Shown: positions 19,820 to 29,960 of the stretch, piece after piece
Layout: every line of letters starts with the position of its first letter
Position numbering within the stretch: the first letter of the stretch is position 1
From: Agarophyton chilense
Lineage: Eukaryota > Rhodophyta > Florideophyceae > Gracilariales > Gracilariaceae
Assembly: GCA_030374765.1 (NCBI GenBank)
Contig: JARGXX010000004.1
Coordinates: 1,240,001-1,304,000 of the forward strand
Direction of reading: 5' to 3'
Length of the DNA: 64,000 nucleotides
The notes under the pieces: generated by a model
Seen by the model: the letters and a program-made list of their open reading frames with translations, nothing else
The model's database searches: none
What the model was told of the DNA's origin: nothing
Program-made: the position numbers and the translations under genes

Positions 19820-21001
19820 TTAAAGCACGCTGCGCACTGCCCGGCGGTGTTGCGTAACTCCAGCGACGACGACAAAGCCGTTGGTAAGCGGCACCGTACT
19901 GGCAACTATATGACCCAAAGGCAGCGGCAGCGCGCTACGTTTCACCCACGCGTCGCGCGCCACGTCGTACTGCTGCACGTCGCGCTGATTCCCGCTTTCC
20001 TCGTTGGCACCGTGCTGTCCGCCAAGTACGAAGTGGCGCCCCGCCACCGACACCGCGCCAAGATGATTGCGTGCATTTGGCACCTCCGCGCGCGGGCGCC
20101 ACTTCGCAGTGGCGCCGTCGCGCAGCGACAGCTCGTAACTGGCCGTAGAGTCGCTTCCGTGCCACTCGCCCTGTGCGCGCGCCATGCCGGACGCGAACAG
20201 CAGCGCGTCGCGCTTCTCCAAGTAAAGCAGTCCGCCGCCGCCAACCGCCACTGGCAGCGCCGGTAGAGCTGTCCACTTGTCGAGAGCTAGCGAGAACATC
20301 CAGCACGCCGCCACGGAGCGACCTGGCGCCGATCCTTCGAAACCACCACACACGTACATGCGATCGCGCACCAGCGCCTGTGCACAGTGTGTCAGATGCT
20401 GCGGCATGTCTGCCACGCGCTGCCAGGACGCGTTGAGGCGCCCGTTTGTCACGTCTAGCACGTACGCGCGCTTCGTCGTCGTCAGTGCGGAAATGTCGTG
20501 GTAGCCGCCTGCAATTAGAAGCAGCTCGTGTCCGTCGTTCGCGCGAAGCAGACCGCCTGCAGATTCAAGCAGCGCCAAAGGATACTTCGGCAGTCGTTGC
20601 CAGTTCGCCGCCGTGAAGCGGACTTTGCCGCCCACGGAAGGCTTCGGCTCGGGCGCTGATGGCATCGGCTCGGGCGCCAGCGGCGTCGACTCTGGCGCGG
20701 ACGGCGTCGGCTCTGGCGCGGACGGCGTCGGCTGTGGCGCGGACGGCGTCGACTCTGGCGCGGACGGCGTCGGCTCTGGCGCGGACGGCGTCGGCTCTGG
20801 CGCGGACGGCGTCGGCTCGGGCACGGACGGCGTCGGCTCGGGCGCCAACGAAGTTGCCGCCACCGGCAGCGGCGTCGCCTCAGCCTCCGCCGCGGCGGCG
20901 GCATCCAAGGGCAGCGACGTGGCGTCGGGCATCTGTGAGTCAGCGCCGGCAAGCAATAGCGCCGCGAGCAGCACGGCGAGCAGCACACGCTTTCCCGCCA
21001 T
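19820..21001 (-). CDS. Secreted kelch-repeat protein with Pro-rich spacer, probably C-terminally truncated
   Basis: The best start is the ATG at 20999-21001, giving MAGKRVLLAVLLAALLLAGA, a clear signal peptide; another ATG at 21025 would add eight residues. A Pro/Glu/Ser/Thr spacer follows, made of eleven seven-residue units of the type APEPTPS. Then come five or so kelch-type blades, recognisable by GG pairs (LLIAGGY, VCGGF, LFASGMA, FVLGGQ, VVVAGV) with Trp spaced about 20 residues later. This should fold as a beta-propeller, exported or cell-surface. The frame ends at a TAA (19820-19822), but the same frame continues with convincing blade sequence (YDVADDKWSTLGQF, VVCGAPTGALVCATG) to a TAG at 19661-19663. 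The last blade therefore appears cut off by one substitution. The binding partner is unknown. Confidence 0.75.
   Translation of the reverse strand: MAGKRVLLAVLLAALLLAGADSQMPDATSLPLDAAAAAEAEATPLPVAATSLAPEPTPSVPEPTPSAPEPTPSAPEPTPSAPESTPSAPQPTPSAPEPTPSAPESTPLAPEPMPSAPEPKPSVGGKVRFTAANWQRLPKYPLALLESAGGLLRANDGHELLLIAGGYHDISALTTTKRAYVLDVTNGRLNASWQRVADMPQHLTHCAQALVRDRMYVCGGFEGSAPGRSVAACWMFSLALDKWTALPALPVAVGGGGLLYLEKRDALLFASGMARAQGEWHGSDSTASYELSLRDGATAKWRPRAEVPNARNHLGAVSVAGRHFVLGGQHGANEESGNQRDVQQYDVARDAWVKRSALPLPLGHIVASTVPLTNGFVVVAGVTQHRRAVRSVL
20643..20850 (-). repeat. 21-bp tandem repeats encoding APEPTPS units
   Basis: About ten near-identical 21-bp units in frame with the kelch gene. The unit count is likely to vary between individuals through slippage. 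They are coding repeats, not a CRISPR array. Confidence 0.85.
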
Positions 21002-24000
21002 AAAGAAAATACTTGCGCCTCCCATCTCCACTGAAGCACCTTACCACCTTGCCGTGCGACCTACGACGTATTACCGCCCTCTGCGGGTCGCGCCTCATCG
21101 CCGCGCCCACTCGCTCTTTAGTATGTCGTAAGCCGACACAATTCCGATACATATCGCTCGCGGCTGTTATGCGTCTCGTGTCGTCCGACGCTTTCCGTCG
21201 GGCAAATGCGATCTCGCCACCGCATGGTCCTGATTGGGGCACATGCAATTTGCTCGTGTTTCCCCACGTTTGTTGACAGTTTCTGTTGCCTGTCATGACG
21301 CCGCTCATGGAATGCTCATACTCTCATGGCCCCGCCGCTGTAAAAACGTTTACAGTGTGAGGCACTCAGTTTGGTGGTTGCCGTGTGTGGCGCGCCGCAG
21401 TTGCGGCCATGAAAAGTGTCTGGGCCACTTGTCGCTTTCTTAATTCGCCCAAAGAAAAGTTTAAGACTCTCCAATATGAAGTAACGTATCTAGCCCTTTT
21501 CAGCGTTGCACTACTAAAACGGCTGTTTCGAGACGTCCTTTCGTAAACGCTCGATGCCGTGCTGAACCTCCGGTGCAGGGGGCATATCTTCATGGAGTAC
21601 CGTTCCAAAGCTAAGGGAAGCGTTGGCATTCTGCCCAAGAGCCTAGTGTAGTGAGCCGTCAGGGGGAACGACAAGGCCGGAGTTTGAACAATAAATTACA
21701 GGCCCCAGAAGATGATTACAGATTGAGCTATGGTCGCTCACAGAATAGCGACCCAAGCAAGACCGCTGAAGAAGTTATTGTGATTCTTTTTGACTGAGAC
21801 CTGCAGCTATCAGCACCACACAAACGTAAAAAGCAGCGCTTTTGAGGGACTAAGAACCTGCGCGAGCACCGGTATTGCTCGCTTCTTGTCCAAACTGCAA
21901 ACATGTAAGCTAAAAGTGGTAACAAGCCAGGCTGCTTTGTAAAACAAGAGGTGGTGATGAAGGTCTATCTGGCTCTCGTAGAAGGAAAGACTTATTTCCT
22001 GCGTTTTTATCGCTATCTACCGCTGTTGCTGTGGTGGATGCTTTTTGACGCACCTTATCTAGCCTACGGCAGAGACGCGGCTTCGAGTAGTTCGCAGACC
22101 GTCTGGTAGTCGGCCCCATAGTGCTAGCAGTACTTTCATATTATAAGCTTGGTAAAGCTGCCTGCATGCAGCTTATCCAGATGTGAAGCAGTTACATCCT
22201 AAACTCTACACTCAGGCAATTGGATACAGCCATGTCGTCCTGTCACTGTTTCGGTCTTTTCCAATCTAGCACACATTTCCCTAACCAAAACTCCCCGCAC
22301 AGCTTTCAACCGTTCTGAAAAACATGAAAGCCTATTCTTCTTACCGCATTCGCTTCCAACCGTATCCGGGCATCAACAGTCACTTTTTAAGCATTCTTCT
22401 GTCCTTTTTATGACGCCATTTTTCGTTGGGGCCAAAGCCACTTTGATTAAAACAACATATTTTTTCCAGCGCGCGTTTGGAAAATGTCTGGGCGCTCTTG
22501 CGCGTATAAAAGATATGATCTAGCTACGAAAGACCAACAAAGCTGCGCCGGATTTACTCATTCTTTTTTGATAGTCCGCCTCTCTAGCACGAAATAAATA
22601 TGTACACTCAACTGTAGGTCCTGCTGTCGATGTATGCCCGCTTATTTTGCTGCAATGCTTGTCTGCACGTAGATATGACCGAATCGCTGACCCCTCTTCC
22701 CGGCCCGGGAGAGTGCTGCTTGAGCACTTCTGGTTGCGCTTTAACAATGTGTCTGTGAGCTCGCTCTAGTAGCTGGGTCACAGACCCTAACTTTGTGCTA
22801 CCAATAATCCCAAAAGGGGAGTTATGATCCCAAACGGGATTTGTGCGCTCCAGCATACAAATGCGGGGCAGATGCTACGTAGTGGGTGTCCAGATTGTCA
22901 CCCGGGCCAAGTCTGCCATTGTCATCCTGAAACGGCTGGGTAGAGCTAGGTTGGGCTCAACAATGCTGCTCTGAATGACCACATCTTCACTTTTGAATGT
23001 CAGCGGAGCTGCGTTGATGTAGTACTGTCAGCTGCAGATGCCAGTAGCAAAGATTCAAAATAACAACTCCGGCAGTGTAGCTTGGGTCACTACACCGTGA
23101 ACGGCTATAGCTCAATCGGTAATCGCATTCGTGGACTTTTTGTGTGATCCTGGATTGTAGAGCTTGTGGAAGTGGAGGAACGAGGAGGCTCGATGAGAGT
23201 TTCCATAAAACGCCTGCCGGGTCTTCTTTGTTTATTAGCACACCACCGGTCATGAAATAGGGCGCGGGGGCGACTATGGGGTAGTCTAATAGGTCTGTAA
23301 CCGAACAATACAAACCTTAAAACTGAGTGACAGCTTCAAACCGAAGTGAACGTACTGTACACAGACTGTTACCATTATTTTAAACTCTTCTAGGTAGATA
23401 ACGGCTAGCTTGAACTAACGAGTTCAAGCCCAGACTCGGCGCTACCGTAGTGGATCTTGAGCACGACAGAGCTCCAAACACTGGCTCTGCTGTTCTCTCC
23501 CCCGCTTCACGACCATGGTCCTTATAGATTATACAACGCTCTCGTTCCAATTTGGAAACAAATGCAATCGCTTGCGTTTCATCACTTCAAAAAGTTATGG
23601 CATCTTTTTATCCTCAATGTTTACTAGCCAATTGACATCACTTTCTGTGTTTCTATCTTAAGTCGCCGCGCTTTCAAAAACGAAATTCACAAGAAACGTT
23701 CTTTTCGTCCCGTCCTGGTTTTTGGTTGCACTGCTTGCACCTGCTAAAAAGTCATTCGCTGTAGGGAATCAGCGAACAAGTGATTTGGCAAACCAAGTGA
23801 TGACCGTCAAAGGCCCCTTCGAGGTTCAAATGTAGAAAATGTAGAAGTTTTTGTGACAGAAAAACAAAGCTTTCCTTTCATAAAGCTTCCCTCAAACCCT
23901 TTTCTTGCGTACAGTTTTCCACATGGAATGCTTGCTTTTCGTGATGAAAAATGGGGGCGAACTTGAACACAAAGACGATAGATGAAAACTCCTTGTCTCG

Positions 24001-25026
24001 CAAAAAGCATTTTACGTAGAAATTGCTATGAAAAATGTGTAGACGACCACTTCAAACCACTCGAAATGATACTTTTAGCCCAACGGGTGATAAGAACACC
24101 ATTGGAAAGCTACTGTCATCACGTTTACAGCCATATGAAAATGACAACTATTGGACATCTGAGTGCAGATTTTTTAATTTTTTCATTCTTATTGTAAACC
24201 CTCTAGTGTCTATTCGACCGCAGCGGCTGTTCGAAATTGGTTTTTTTTTGAAAGATAGTTCTGTTTCATACACAGCTCCAAAACGGTTTTTTAGAGTGCA
24301 ACCACTGTTTTTGCACCCATGGTCGACGTGCCACCCGAGTCTGCGGTTAGCGAGGTGGATGAGCACTTGGTCGAGTTCAATGTGCGAATCTGCAAGCTGC
24401 TGGCTCATGCTCTATTGAACAAAAAGAAAGGAAAGATATCCGGTAACTCTCAGTGACATTGGAGGTTTGTACAGCTGTTCAGACCTATACTTTTGTTTTT
24501 GAGTGATTTTGTTGTGTGAGTCTTTGACTTGTTTTTTGCGTTGTGGTATGCAATGCCATTCGTGATATGCGTTAAAAGTTCTGGCCCTCTAGAGCGTACT
24601 GGCGATTTATGTCTGCATTTATCGTTTGAGTTTTTCTATTGTGAAGTACCCTTATGAAATTATTCCGTATTGTGAATGATGTGTAATGAAGTATGTTACC
24701 ACAATTGAGGTGGTCCACTTCAGAATCGGTTTCCATGCTTTCTAAACTTCTATCAGCGTTGATATGGCCTACGCTATTCGCTCACTAATTGTACCCACCT
24801 TGCGCTTTGGGATGAAATTACGGAAACGACACAGGCTGTAAACATTGTAAAGCGGAGTTTTACAGAATATTCTACATGAAAAGTCTCTATCTTCAGGTCT
24901 CATTCCTATATTCAAGGATGTGTTAACCGTTGACCATAATGGAAACGAGTAATTTAGACGTCACTGCTTAAGAGTAGCGGGTAATATTCAATCATTAACC
25001 ATGTTTCATCTCAAGGGCCGATTTGC
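21002..25026. other. 4-kb stretch with no convincing gene
   Basis: It separates the kelch gene from the TIMP-like gene. Only short frames occur. The least unlikely are a 69-codon basic frame starting with ATG (21910-22119, minus) and a 45-codon frame (24319-24456, plus) that ends near a GGTAAC splice-donor-like site. A perfect 9-bp stem with 4-base loop lies at 23409-23430. Multi-exon genes with short exons could hide here. Confidence 0.4.
24319..24456 (+). CDS. Possible first exon or small ORF, unidentified
   Basis: ATG to TGA, 45 codons, with an acidic start and a basic end (HALLNKKKGKISG). The frame has a GGTAAC donor-like sequence just before its stop, so it may be the first exon of a spliced gene. 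No acceptor or second exon was recognised, and it may be chance. Confidence 0.15.
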   Translation: MVDVPPESAVSEVDEHLVEFNVRICKLLAHALLNKKKGKISGNSQ

Positions 25027-25626
25027 TCAGAATGGTGATGGAAGACAGGCATACTGTCCTTCCTTCGTGAACCATTCAGCAAAACAGCCTCCACAATAAT
25101 TGTCTACACATTGCGCCGCCTCTTCACAAGGCGGCTCTTCGGGAGGCGAACAGGGCTGTCTGAAACAGTTCACCAGAAGCCCATTCAAACATTTGCAACG
25201 GCCATTGCAACACAGTTGGCGTGTATTCAAAAACTGAACATCTTCTTTTGCCAACGTCTCAAATTTCCGGATGAATTGGCACGAGTTTAATCTCAAAATG
25301 TCACCAGCAGGTAAAGGCAAAATGTAAGAGTTGCCCTGTTGCAGGTTGATCCCACATGTGGCAGACTGAACAGGAGATGTTGCAAACACGATACTTGGAA
25401 CATTGCATCCTTTGAAGATCTTTTCTGTACGGATTACGAAAAAGCGAGAGGCATCTAGGGCAGTGCCGTCGACACTGGCGAATAGAACCTTTCCCTTGAT
25501 GACGGACTCGGTGTCGGGGGAAAAGAAGTCTCTTTTGAGAGTAGCTGGAAAGCATTTACATCCATTTGCGACAAATAGCACACAAGAGAGCATAAACCCG
25601 ATCCACAAAAGCTTCGTAGCGTGCAT
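25027..25626 (-). CDS. Secreted TIMP/netrin-like protein
   Basis: The 199-residue protein starts at the ATG at 25624-25626. A signal peptide (about 1-22, core LLWIGFMLSCVLFVANG) precedes mature CKC, the first-cysteine arrangement of TIMP/NTR domains. The N-terminal half (about 23-125) shows the NTR pattern: SVIKGKVLFAS, KIFKGC, the strand IVFATS, TCGINLQQGNSYIL, then a Cys before FIRKFETL. The C-terminal 70 residues form a cysteine-dense module (CCNGRCKCLNG, CVDNYCGGCF). In animals TIMPs inhibit metalloproteinases through the N-terminal Cys. That role cannot be assumed here, where there is no animal context. No introns, stops or frameshifts are seen. A TATA box lies about 90 bp upstream. Confidence 0.8.
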   Translation of the reverse strand: MHATKLLWIGFMLSCVLFVANGCKCFPATLKRDFFSPDTESVIKGKVLFASVDGTALDASRFFVIRTEKIFKGCNVPSIVFATSPVQSATCGINLQQGNSYILPLPAGDILRLNSCQFIRKFETLAKEDVQFLNTRQLCCNGRCKCLNGLLVNCFRQPCSPPEEPPCEEAAQCVDNYCGGCFAEWFTKEGQYACLPSPF

Positions 25627-25710
25627 CTCTGGAAAACAGATAGGAATGAAGAATAATAGACGTGGTCTGGTGCCTAGAAAAACAAGCCAACCTGCAACGG
25701 ATGCAATCCG

Positions 25711-25717
25711 TTATATA
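25711..25717 (-). promoter_or_regulatory. TATA box of the TIMP-like gene
   Basis: CCTATATAA on the minus strand, about 90 bp before the ATG. Position and sequence fit a core promoter. No other elements are identifiable. Confidence 0.5.
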
Positions 25718-26082
25718 GGCTTTGATGATTTCAAAAGGATCATTTCTTATGATTGAGAATTACAATGCATGGTCATGTACAACAGATATGACAAGGGGTG
25801 CGTTGTTGCCAATAGAATTCAGAAATCTGAATTGATAGATGATGTAAGCTATTGTGGTTTCGCTGCTCGACAGAAACAAGTTTGATTCGAAAGGCAGCGT
25901 GCTTCCTTCGTTCAGTTACAGCCATATGTGTCGGCGGTCATTGTTCCTGCACCATTGTACCATCCAAGTCCATGATGGCACAAATTCAACCTGATTAGCC
26001 TTCGCATACCGTTTGAAAGCTTGGTGTTCCAGGCAAGCGTACCCTTTCTTTTTTTTCTTTTTTCCTCTCCTCCCCCCTCTCT

Positions 26083-26111
26083 ACCCGGCGTCGCTGCTCG
26101 CGACGCCGGGT
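26083..26111. repeat. Perfect hairpin, 12-bp stem and 5-base loop
   Basis: Arm ACCCGGCGTCGC, loop TGCTC, then the exact reverse complement. A TATA-like TTTATATAAT follows at once. Confidence 0.8.
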
Positions 26112-26130
26112 TTATATAATCTAATATCCC

Positions 26131-26167
26131 GGGCCACGTGTGGTGCGCTGTGCACCACACGTGGCCC
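26131..26167. repeat. Perfect hairpin, 16-bp stem and 5-base loop
   Basis: Arm GGGCCACGTGTGGTGC, loop GCTGT, then the exact reverse complement. Each arm contains a CACGTG E-box/G-box core. Confidence 0.8.
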
Positions 26168-26799
26168 ACACCATCTATGAAAGTCGACCGGTTTTTCTAC
26201 AGATCATAAAAATAAAATCTTCTCTCCAGTTCTTGGCCGACACGAGTAGGCTACCGAAGAGTAGATGACCGCGAATGTCAAATTGATACCGTTTGCAACA
26301 CTATAGTCGTTTAACCTTTAGTCGTTAACGTCCAAAAGTTTTTGTATTCGGTAGGTAGTTTAAGCTACACTACGGTCACGCAAAACCACCATAGGCGTTA
26401 GCAAATTAGAACTAATACATTGAGGCTTTAGTACGATTCGTTAGGCTGCAACAAAGTTGCAATTAACATAACTAACATAAATACATACTACCCGATAGCC
26501 TACAAGTAAAACACCTGTCTTCTCTTGCTCCCCCGAGGTGCAGGGGCAAGCGCAAACGGCAGAAAGCACTTTCTTTTTACCTTTTTCCTGTGCATTTGCG
26601 CGAATTTGCTCGCATCTTCACAATAGCAGCATCTATACACGTTCCTCATCGCTGGAACCAGCTCCTTCTCCCGCATCGAAAATATCACGATTCATCTCGC
26701 CTGCCAGTCAAGACTTAGACGGCGCAACACCCCATCTTCGTTCTTCTCTCTCAATCCCTCGTACTGCTCCGCGCTAGACTCTTCAGCCCTGCCCTGCAG

Positions 26800-27847
26800 C
26801 CAGGCAACCATATGGATTCAAAATCCATCCTCTCAACCCCCTTCGAGCTTTCAAACAGATCCTTGGCGCCCCGCATTCTATGAGCACAACTCCGCACCTC
26901 AAAGACGACAACAGTTACCCGCGCCACGCCTTCTGCTCTCAATCTCGCTTTATCAACCAAACAACCTGATATCGCCTCCCTTCGCCCCGAGCAACTTCTC
27001 GTGCCCATTCTACAGCAGCAACAGACCATGTAAATGGTGGTCGAGAAGCTCGACTCAATGCAGACAAACCTTGAAATTCTGCTGTTTCCCAACCACCCCT
27101 CCCTTCACCTCCTCCCTGTTATACCTTCCTCCTAAAACCTCTCCTCGTTGTTAGCCGCCGCCCCGCTGACAGCGAGAAGACGTACGAAGTTGTCTTTTGC
27201 TTTTGCGTAAGAGCCCAAATGCAGTTGGCTAACTCAATTGCTTTGAATGATGAATTCAATCGTGACAACCATGTTCCATGAAAAAGACGACGAAAGAACT
27301 TCTATTTAACGTCAGTAATTATTCTTTTACATTCTTTGCGACACAGATCTCGCTCCGGTAAACTCAACACAGAAAGTGAACATCGCAACGAACCTTTTTC
27401 GGAATTCCGCCAGTAAATGGTACATATGGTTCAGAAGAGGAAGTTCTTCCGCTCCATCCATCTACGAACTGCAGGAGGCCATGATGCTTGAGTTCGTCCC
27501 ACCCAACAAACAAGCATCAGCCTGCTTGTCTCTCGTCTGCTAACCTATATCCCACTGGAGTTACTAATCATGCGCTTTTGCGAACTTTTGGACATCCGTG
27601 AGACCCCATGGTACGAAGCCTACTATCTTTTTCAACTGTATCTGCTAACCAATTTCAGGTGCAAGCTCTCCGATAAGTACCACTGCAGCCGCCCGTCGTG
27701 CCTGACGGTCTTCTACAACTACTTACAGACCCTGTACCTCTCAAAGAAATGAGCTGAAAGCCTTACAGCCAAAACACCCAGCTCTTCGTAATCTTCCCGC
27801 TGCAAAGGGAAGGACCGCTAATCGAGAACCCCCGCCTCAAAACGCCC
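26800..27847 (+). pseudogene. Ty3-type gag relic, split by the copia element
   Basis: From about 27341 one plus frame reads as the retrotransposon Gag core: VNIATNLFRNSASKWYIWF, then SIYELQEAMMLEFVPPN. The spacing and W/F pattern match the family. Pro/Ser-rich sequence upstream in shifting frames (26800-27100) would be its N-terminus. A basic Pro-rich tail (27740-27847) follows and stops at the copia insertion, whose target duplication CGCCC recurs at 31777. No LTRs or pol were recognised for this relic. Confidence 0.5.
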
Positions 27848-28115
27848 TGATGGTTTGAAGTGCACTTAGAACGCGGATAACTTGATGAAGTGTAGACTTG
27901 AGTTCGTTTTCTTCGACTCAGTCTCTGTTCTTCTTTCCTTTTATACTGCTTTGAAGCACTTGTAATTTGTTCTAGACGCATATCATTTTCTTCTAAGATC
28001 GTTCTTGCATTTTCTACATAAAGTTCTAAAGAAGCTTCTAGATGCTTCCACATTTTTCTATCACATACAGCAGTTTCCAGTTGCCTTCCAAAACCTGCTA
28101 GAGGTTTATACAACA
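27848..28115 (-). repeat. 3' LTR of the copia element
   Basis: 268 bp, TGTTGTATAAACC at its start on the minus strand, and about 95% like the other LTR by eye. A GAGAGGGGG purine tract lies just inside. Confidence 0.88.
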
Positions 28116-28128
28116 CCCCCTCTCAACT

Positions 28129-29095
28129 TTAGAACTGCTTCAGTCCAAGCAAATGCACAAACTTTTCGTGCTTAATTTTCTGTGGAGCCTTGGTAAAGAT
28201 ATCGGCAACCATATTCTCTGTAGGGCAGTTATCGATTTCAATTTTTCTGCGCACACTCTTGAACAGAAAAATGCTTAGTAGCAATGTGCTTCGATTTTCC
28301 ATGACTTCCTTCATTTTTAGAAATAGATATTACCGACTGATTGTCCACATACACAGTTACTAGTTCACATATGGCATCTGTAACTTCATAAATTAATTTC
28401 GACAGCCATTGTCCTTCCTTCACTGCTTCACATAATGCAATCAATTCGGCTCCCGTAGTTGATAAGGCAACACAATTTTGCTTACGGCTGCTCCACGATA
28501 TTAAACAATTTCCATAATAGCTTGCATATCCTGAAATGGTTTTTCGCTCTTCTGTATTTCCCCAACTGGCATCACTGAATATTTCAAAAGAGTTGTTTTC
28601 TTTCCAGGAATATAAAAGATACAAATCTTTTGTCTTCTGTATGTATCGTAATATTCGTTTGCAGGCAGACCAATGTTCATTAGAAAAATTATCAGAATGT
28701 TGGCTTAGAGTAGAGACTGCAAAAGCCAAGTCTGGTCTTGTTCCAAGCATCAAATACATGATGGATCCAATTAATTCTCGATATGGAGTTGATTCCATTC
28801 CTCTCACAATTTCTCTCGGTTTTAAAGATACCCTGTTAGCTTCTAGAGTGGTACTGATGGGTTTTCTGTTTTCCATACCAAATATTTTTAAAATGGTTTC
28901 CGAGTATTGTTTCTTAGACAATTTCAGTTTTCCTTCTTCCATATTGTATTTTACTTCGATTCCAAGAACATGGCTGATCTTTCCAAGGCCTTTCATATGA
29001 AAACGTGAGCTTAATTTTGATTTGACGAACTTCACTGTTCCAATTTCTACCGTGGAAATGATTAAGTCATCTAGGTATAAAGCAATAAATAATAA
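28129..29095 (-). pseudogene. pol: Copia RT C-terminal part and RNase H
   Basis: The fragment begins at the RT active site, ALYLDDLIIS, just after the deletion junction. It continues with the copia blocks GLGKISHVLGIEV, PYRELIGSIMYLMLGTRPDLAFAVS and ILRYIQKTKDLYL. RNase H follows with FSDASWGN, SGYASYYGNCLISWSSRKQ and AELIALCEAVKEGQW, and ends in DIFTKAPQKIKHEKFVHLLGL. One frameshift lies near 28270. The first two thirds of RT, all integrase and protease are absent, so the element cannot move by itself. Confidence 0.88.
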
Positions 29096-29559
29096 ATTAC
29101 TACAAGACTTTCGTATGGTTTTGGTAAACTTCGTAAGAGACGCGTAATATACTCCTCTTTTGATTTTTGAATACCCAGTTGATGTAGTCTGGTGTTTAAA
29201 CGTTTCAATTCCTCACTATGTTCTTTTGCGGAATCTCCCTGTTTCAGTTTCTTTGAAATAAATTGTTCTTCTAAGTCCATTTTGTTTGCCATTCCTTTGT
29301 TTTCATAAACTTCTGACAATGCGTTCCATGCTTCTGTTCCAGTCGTAGCCGATTCGACATAAACAATTTGATTGTCGTCTACGGAAAGGCTGATATCTAT
29401 TAAAGCCTTTTCATTTTTCGTAGCGTTCTTTTCAGTTGGTATGACAGCCTTCCAATAATTTTTCTTCTTCAAATAATTCATCATTCTAAATTTTCATGAG
29501 TAATAGTTGTCTCCATTAAGTTTCTCAATTTGAAAGGTTTTTTTCTCCTCCATGTCCAT
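29096..29559 (-). pseudogene. gag: Copia gag (one in-frame stop, 3' end deleted)
   Basis: Starts at the ATG at 29557-29559 and reads as a copia Gag: FQIEKLNGDNYYS, then a TGA at 29494-29496 where the family has Trp, then NYLKKKNYWKAVIP, AWNALSEVYENKG and ITRLLRSLPKPYESLV. The zinc knuckle is missing because the frame runs into RT sequence at the deletion junction. Confidence 0.8.
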
Positions 29560-29960
29560 TTCGTTCTGTGTCACGCTTATTCAATATATTCTTATCAATT
29601 TCTGTGTAGCAATCCTTCGACTCTGTTGATTGTTCTCAGTATGGAGCTACGACTTAGAATAATATGTAATTCTGGAGATGGCGATTAACAATTGTTGTTG
29701 GTTTTTGAAGAATGGTTTTCAATATCGATTAAAATAAAATAAAAACATCTGATATCGAACGATTCTGAAACAACTCTGAACTGTTGCTGCACGATTTGGC
29801 TCGGTTCTGATTTCGATTTCCAACAATTTCGAGCGATCAATTACGGTTTTGCACGATTCTGATTTTGCACACTACAGAGCGATTTTCAGTTTTTTCACGA
29901 TTTCAAGTCTGACCAATTCTTATACTGTACTCTTCGATTCTTGACGGTTTGAACGATTCT

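Larger units (their letters stand above)
25718..26799. other. Intergenic stretch with two perfect hairpins
   Basis: No gene recognised. A long pyrimidine tract (26041-26082) leads into two strong inverted repeats, listed separately, around a TTTATATAAT box (26111-26120). This may be the LTR or promoter region of the old gag relic that follows, but no second copy was found. Confidence 0.4.

Noticed and set aside
20643-20850. Regular 21-bp repeats considered as a CRISPR-like array
   Set aside because: No unique spacers. The units are contiguous, in frame and encode APEPTPS.
23096-23150. tRNA-like string TAGCTCAATCGGTAA
   Set aside because: No B box at the right distance and no acceptor pairing. 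The nearby stem at 23409-23430 is a simple hairpin.
24207-24222. 13-base match to sequence beside the 19572 palindrome
   Set aside because: A match of this length between two places is expected by chance in 64 kb.
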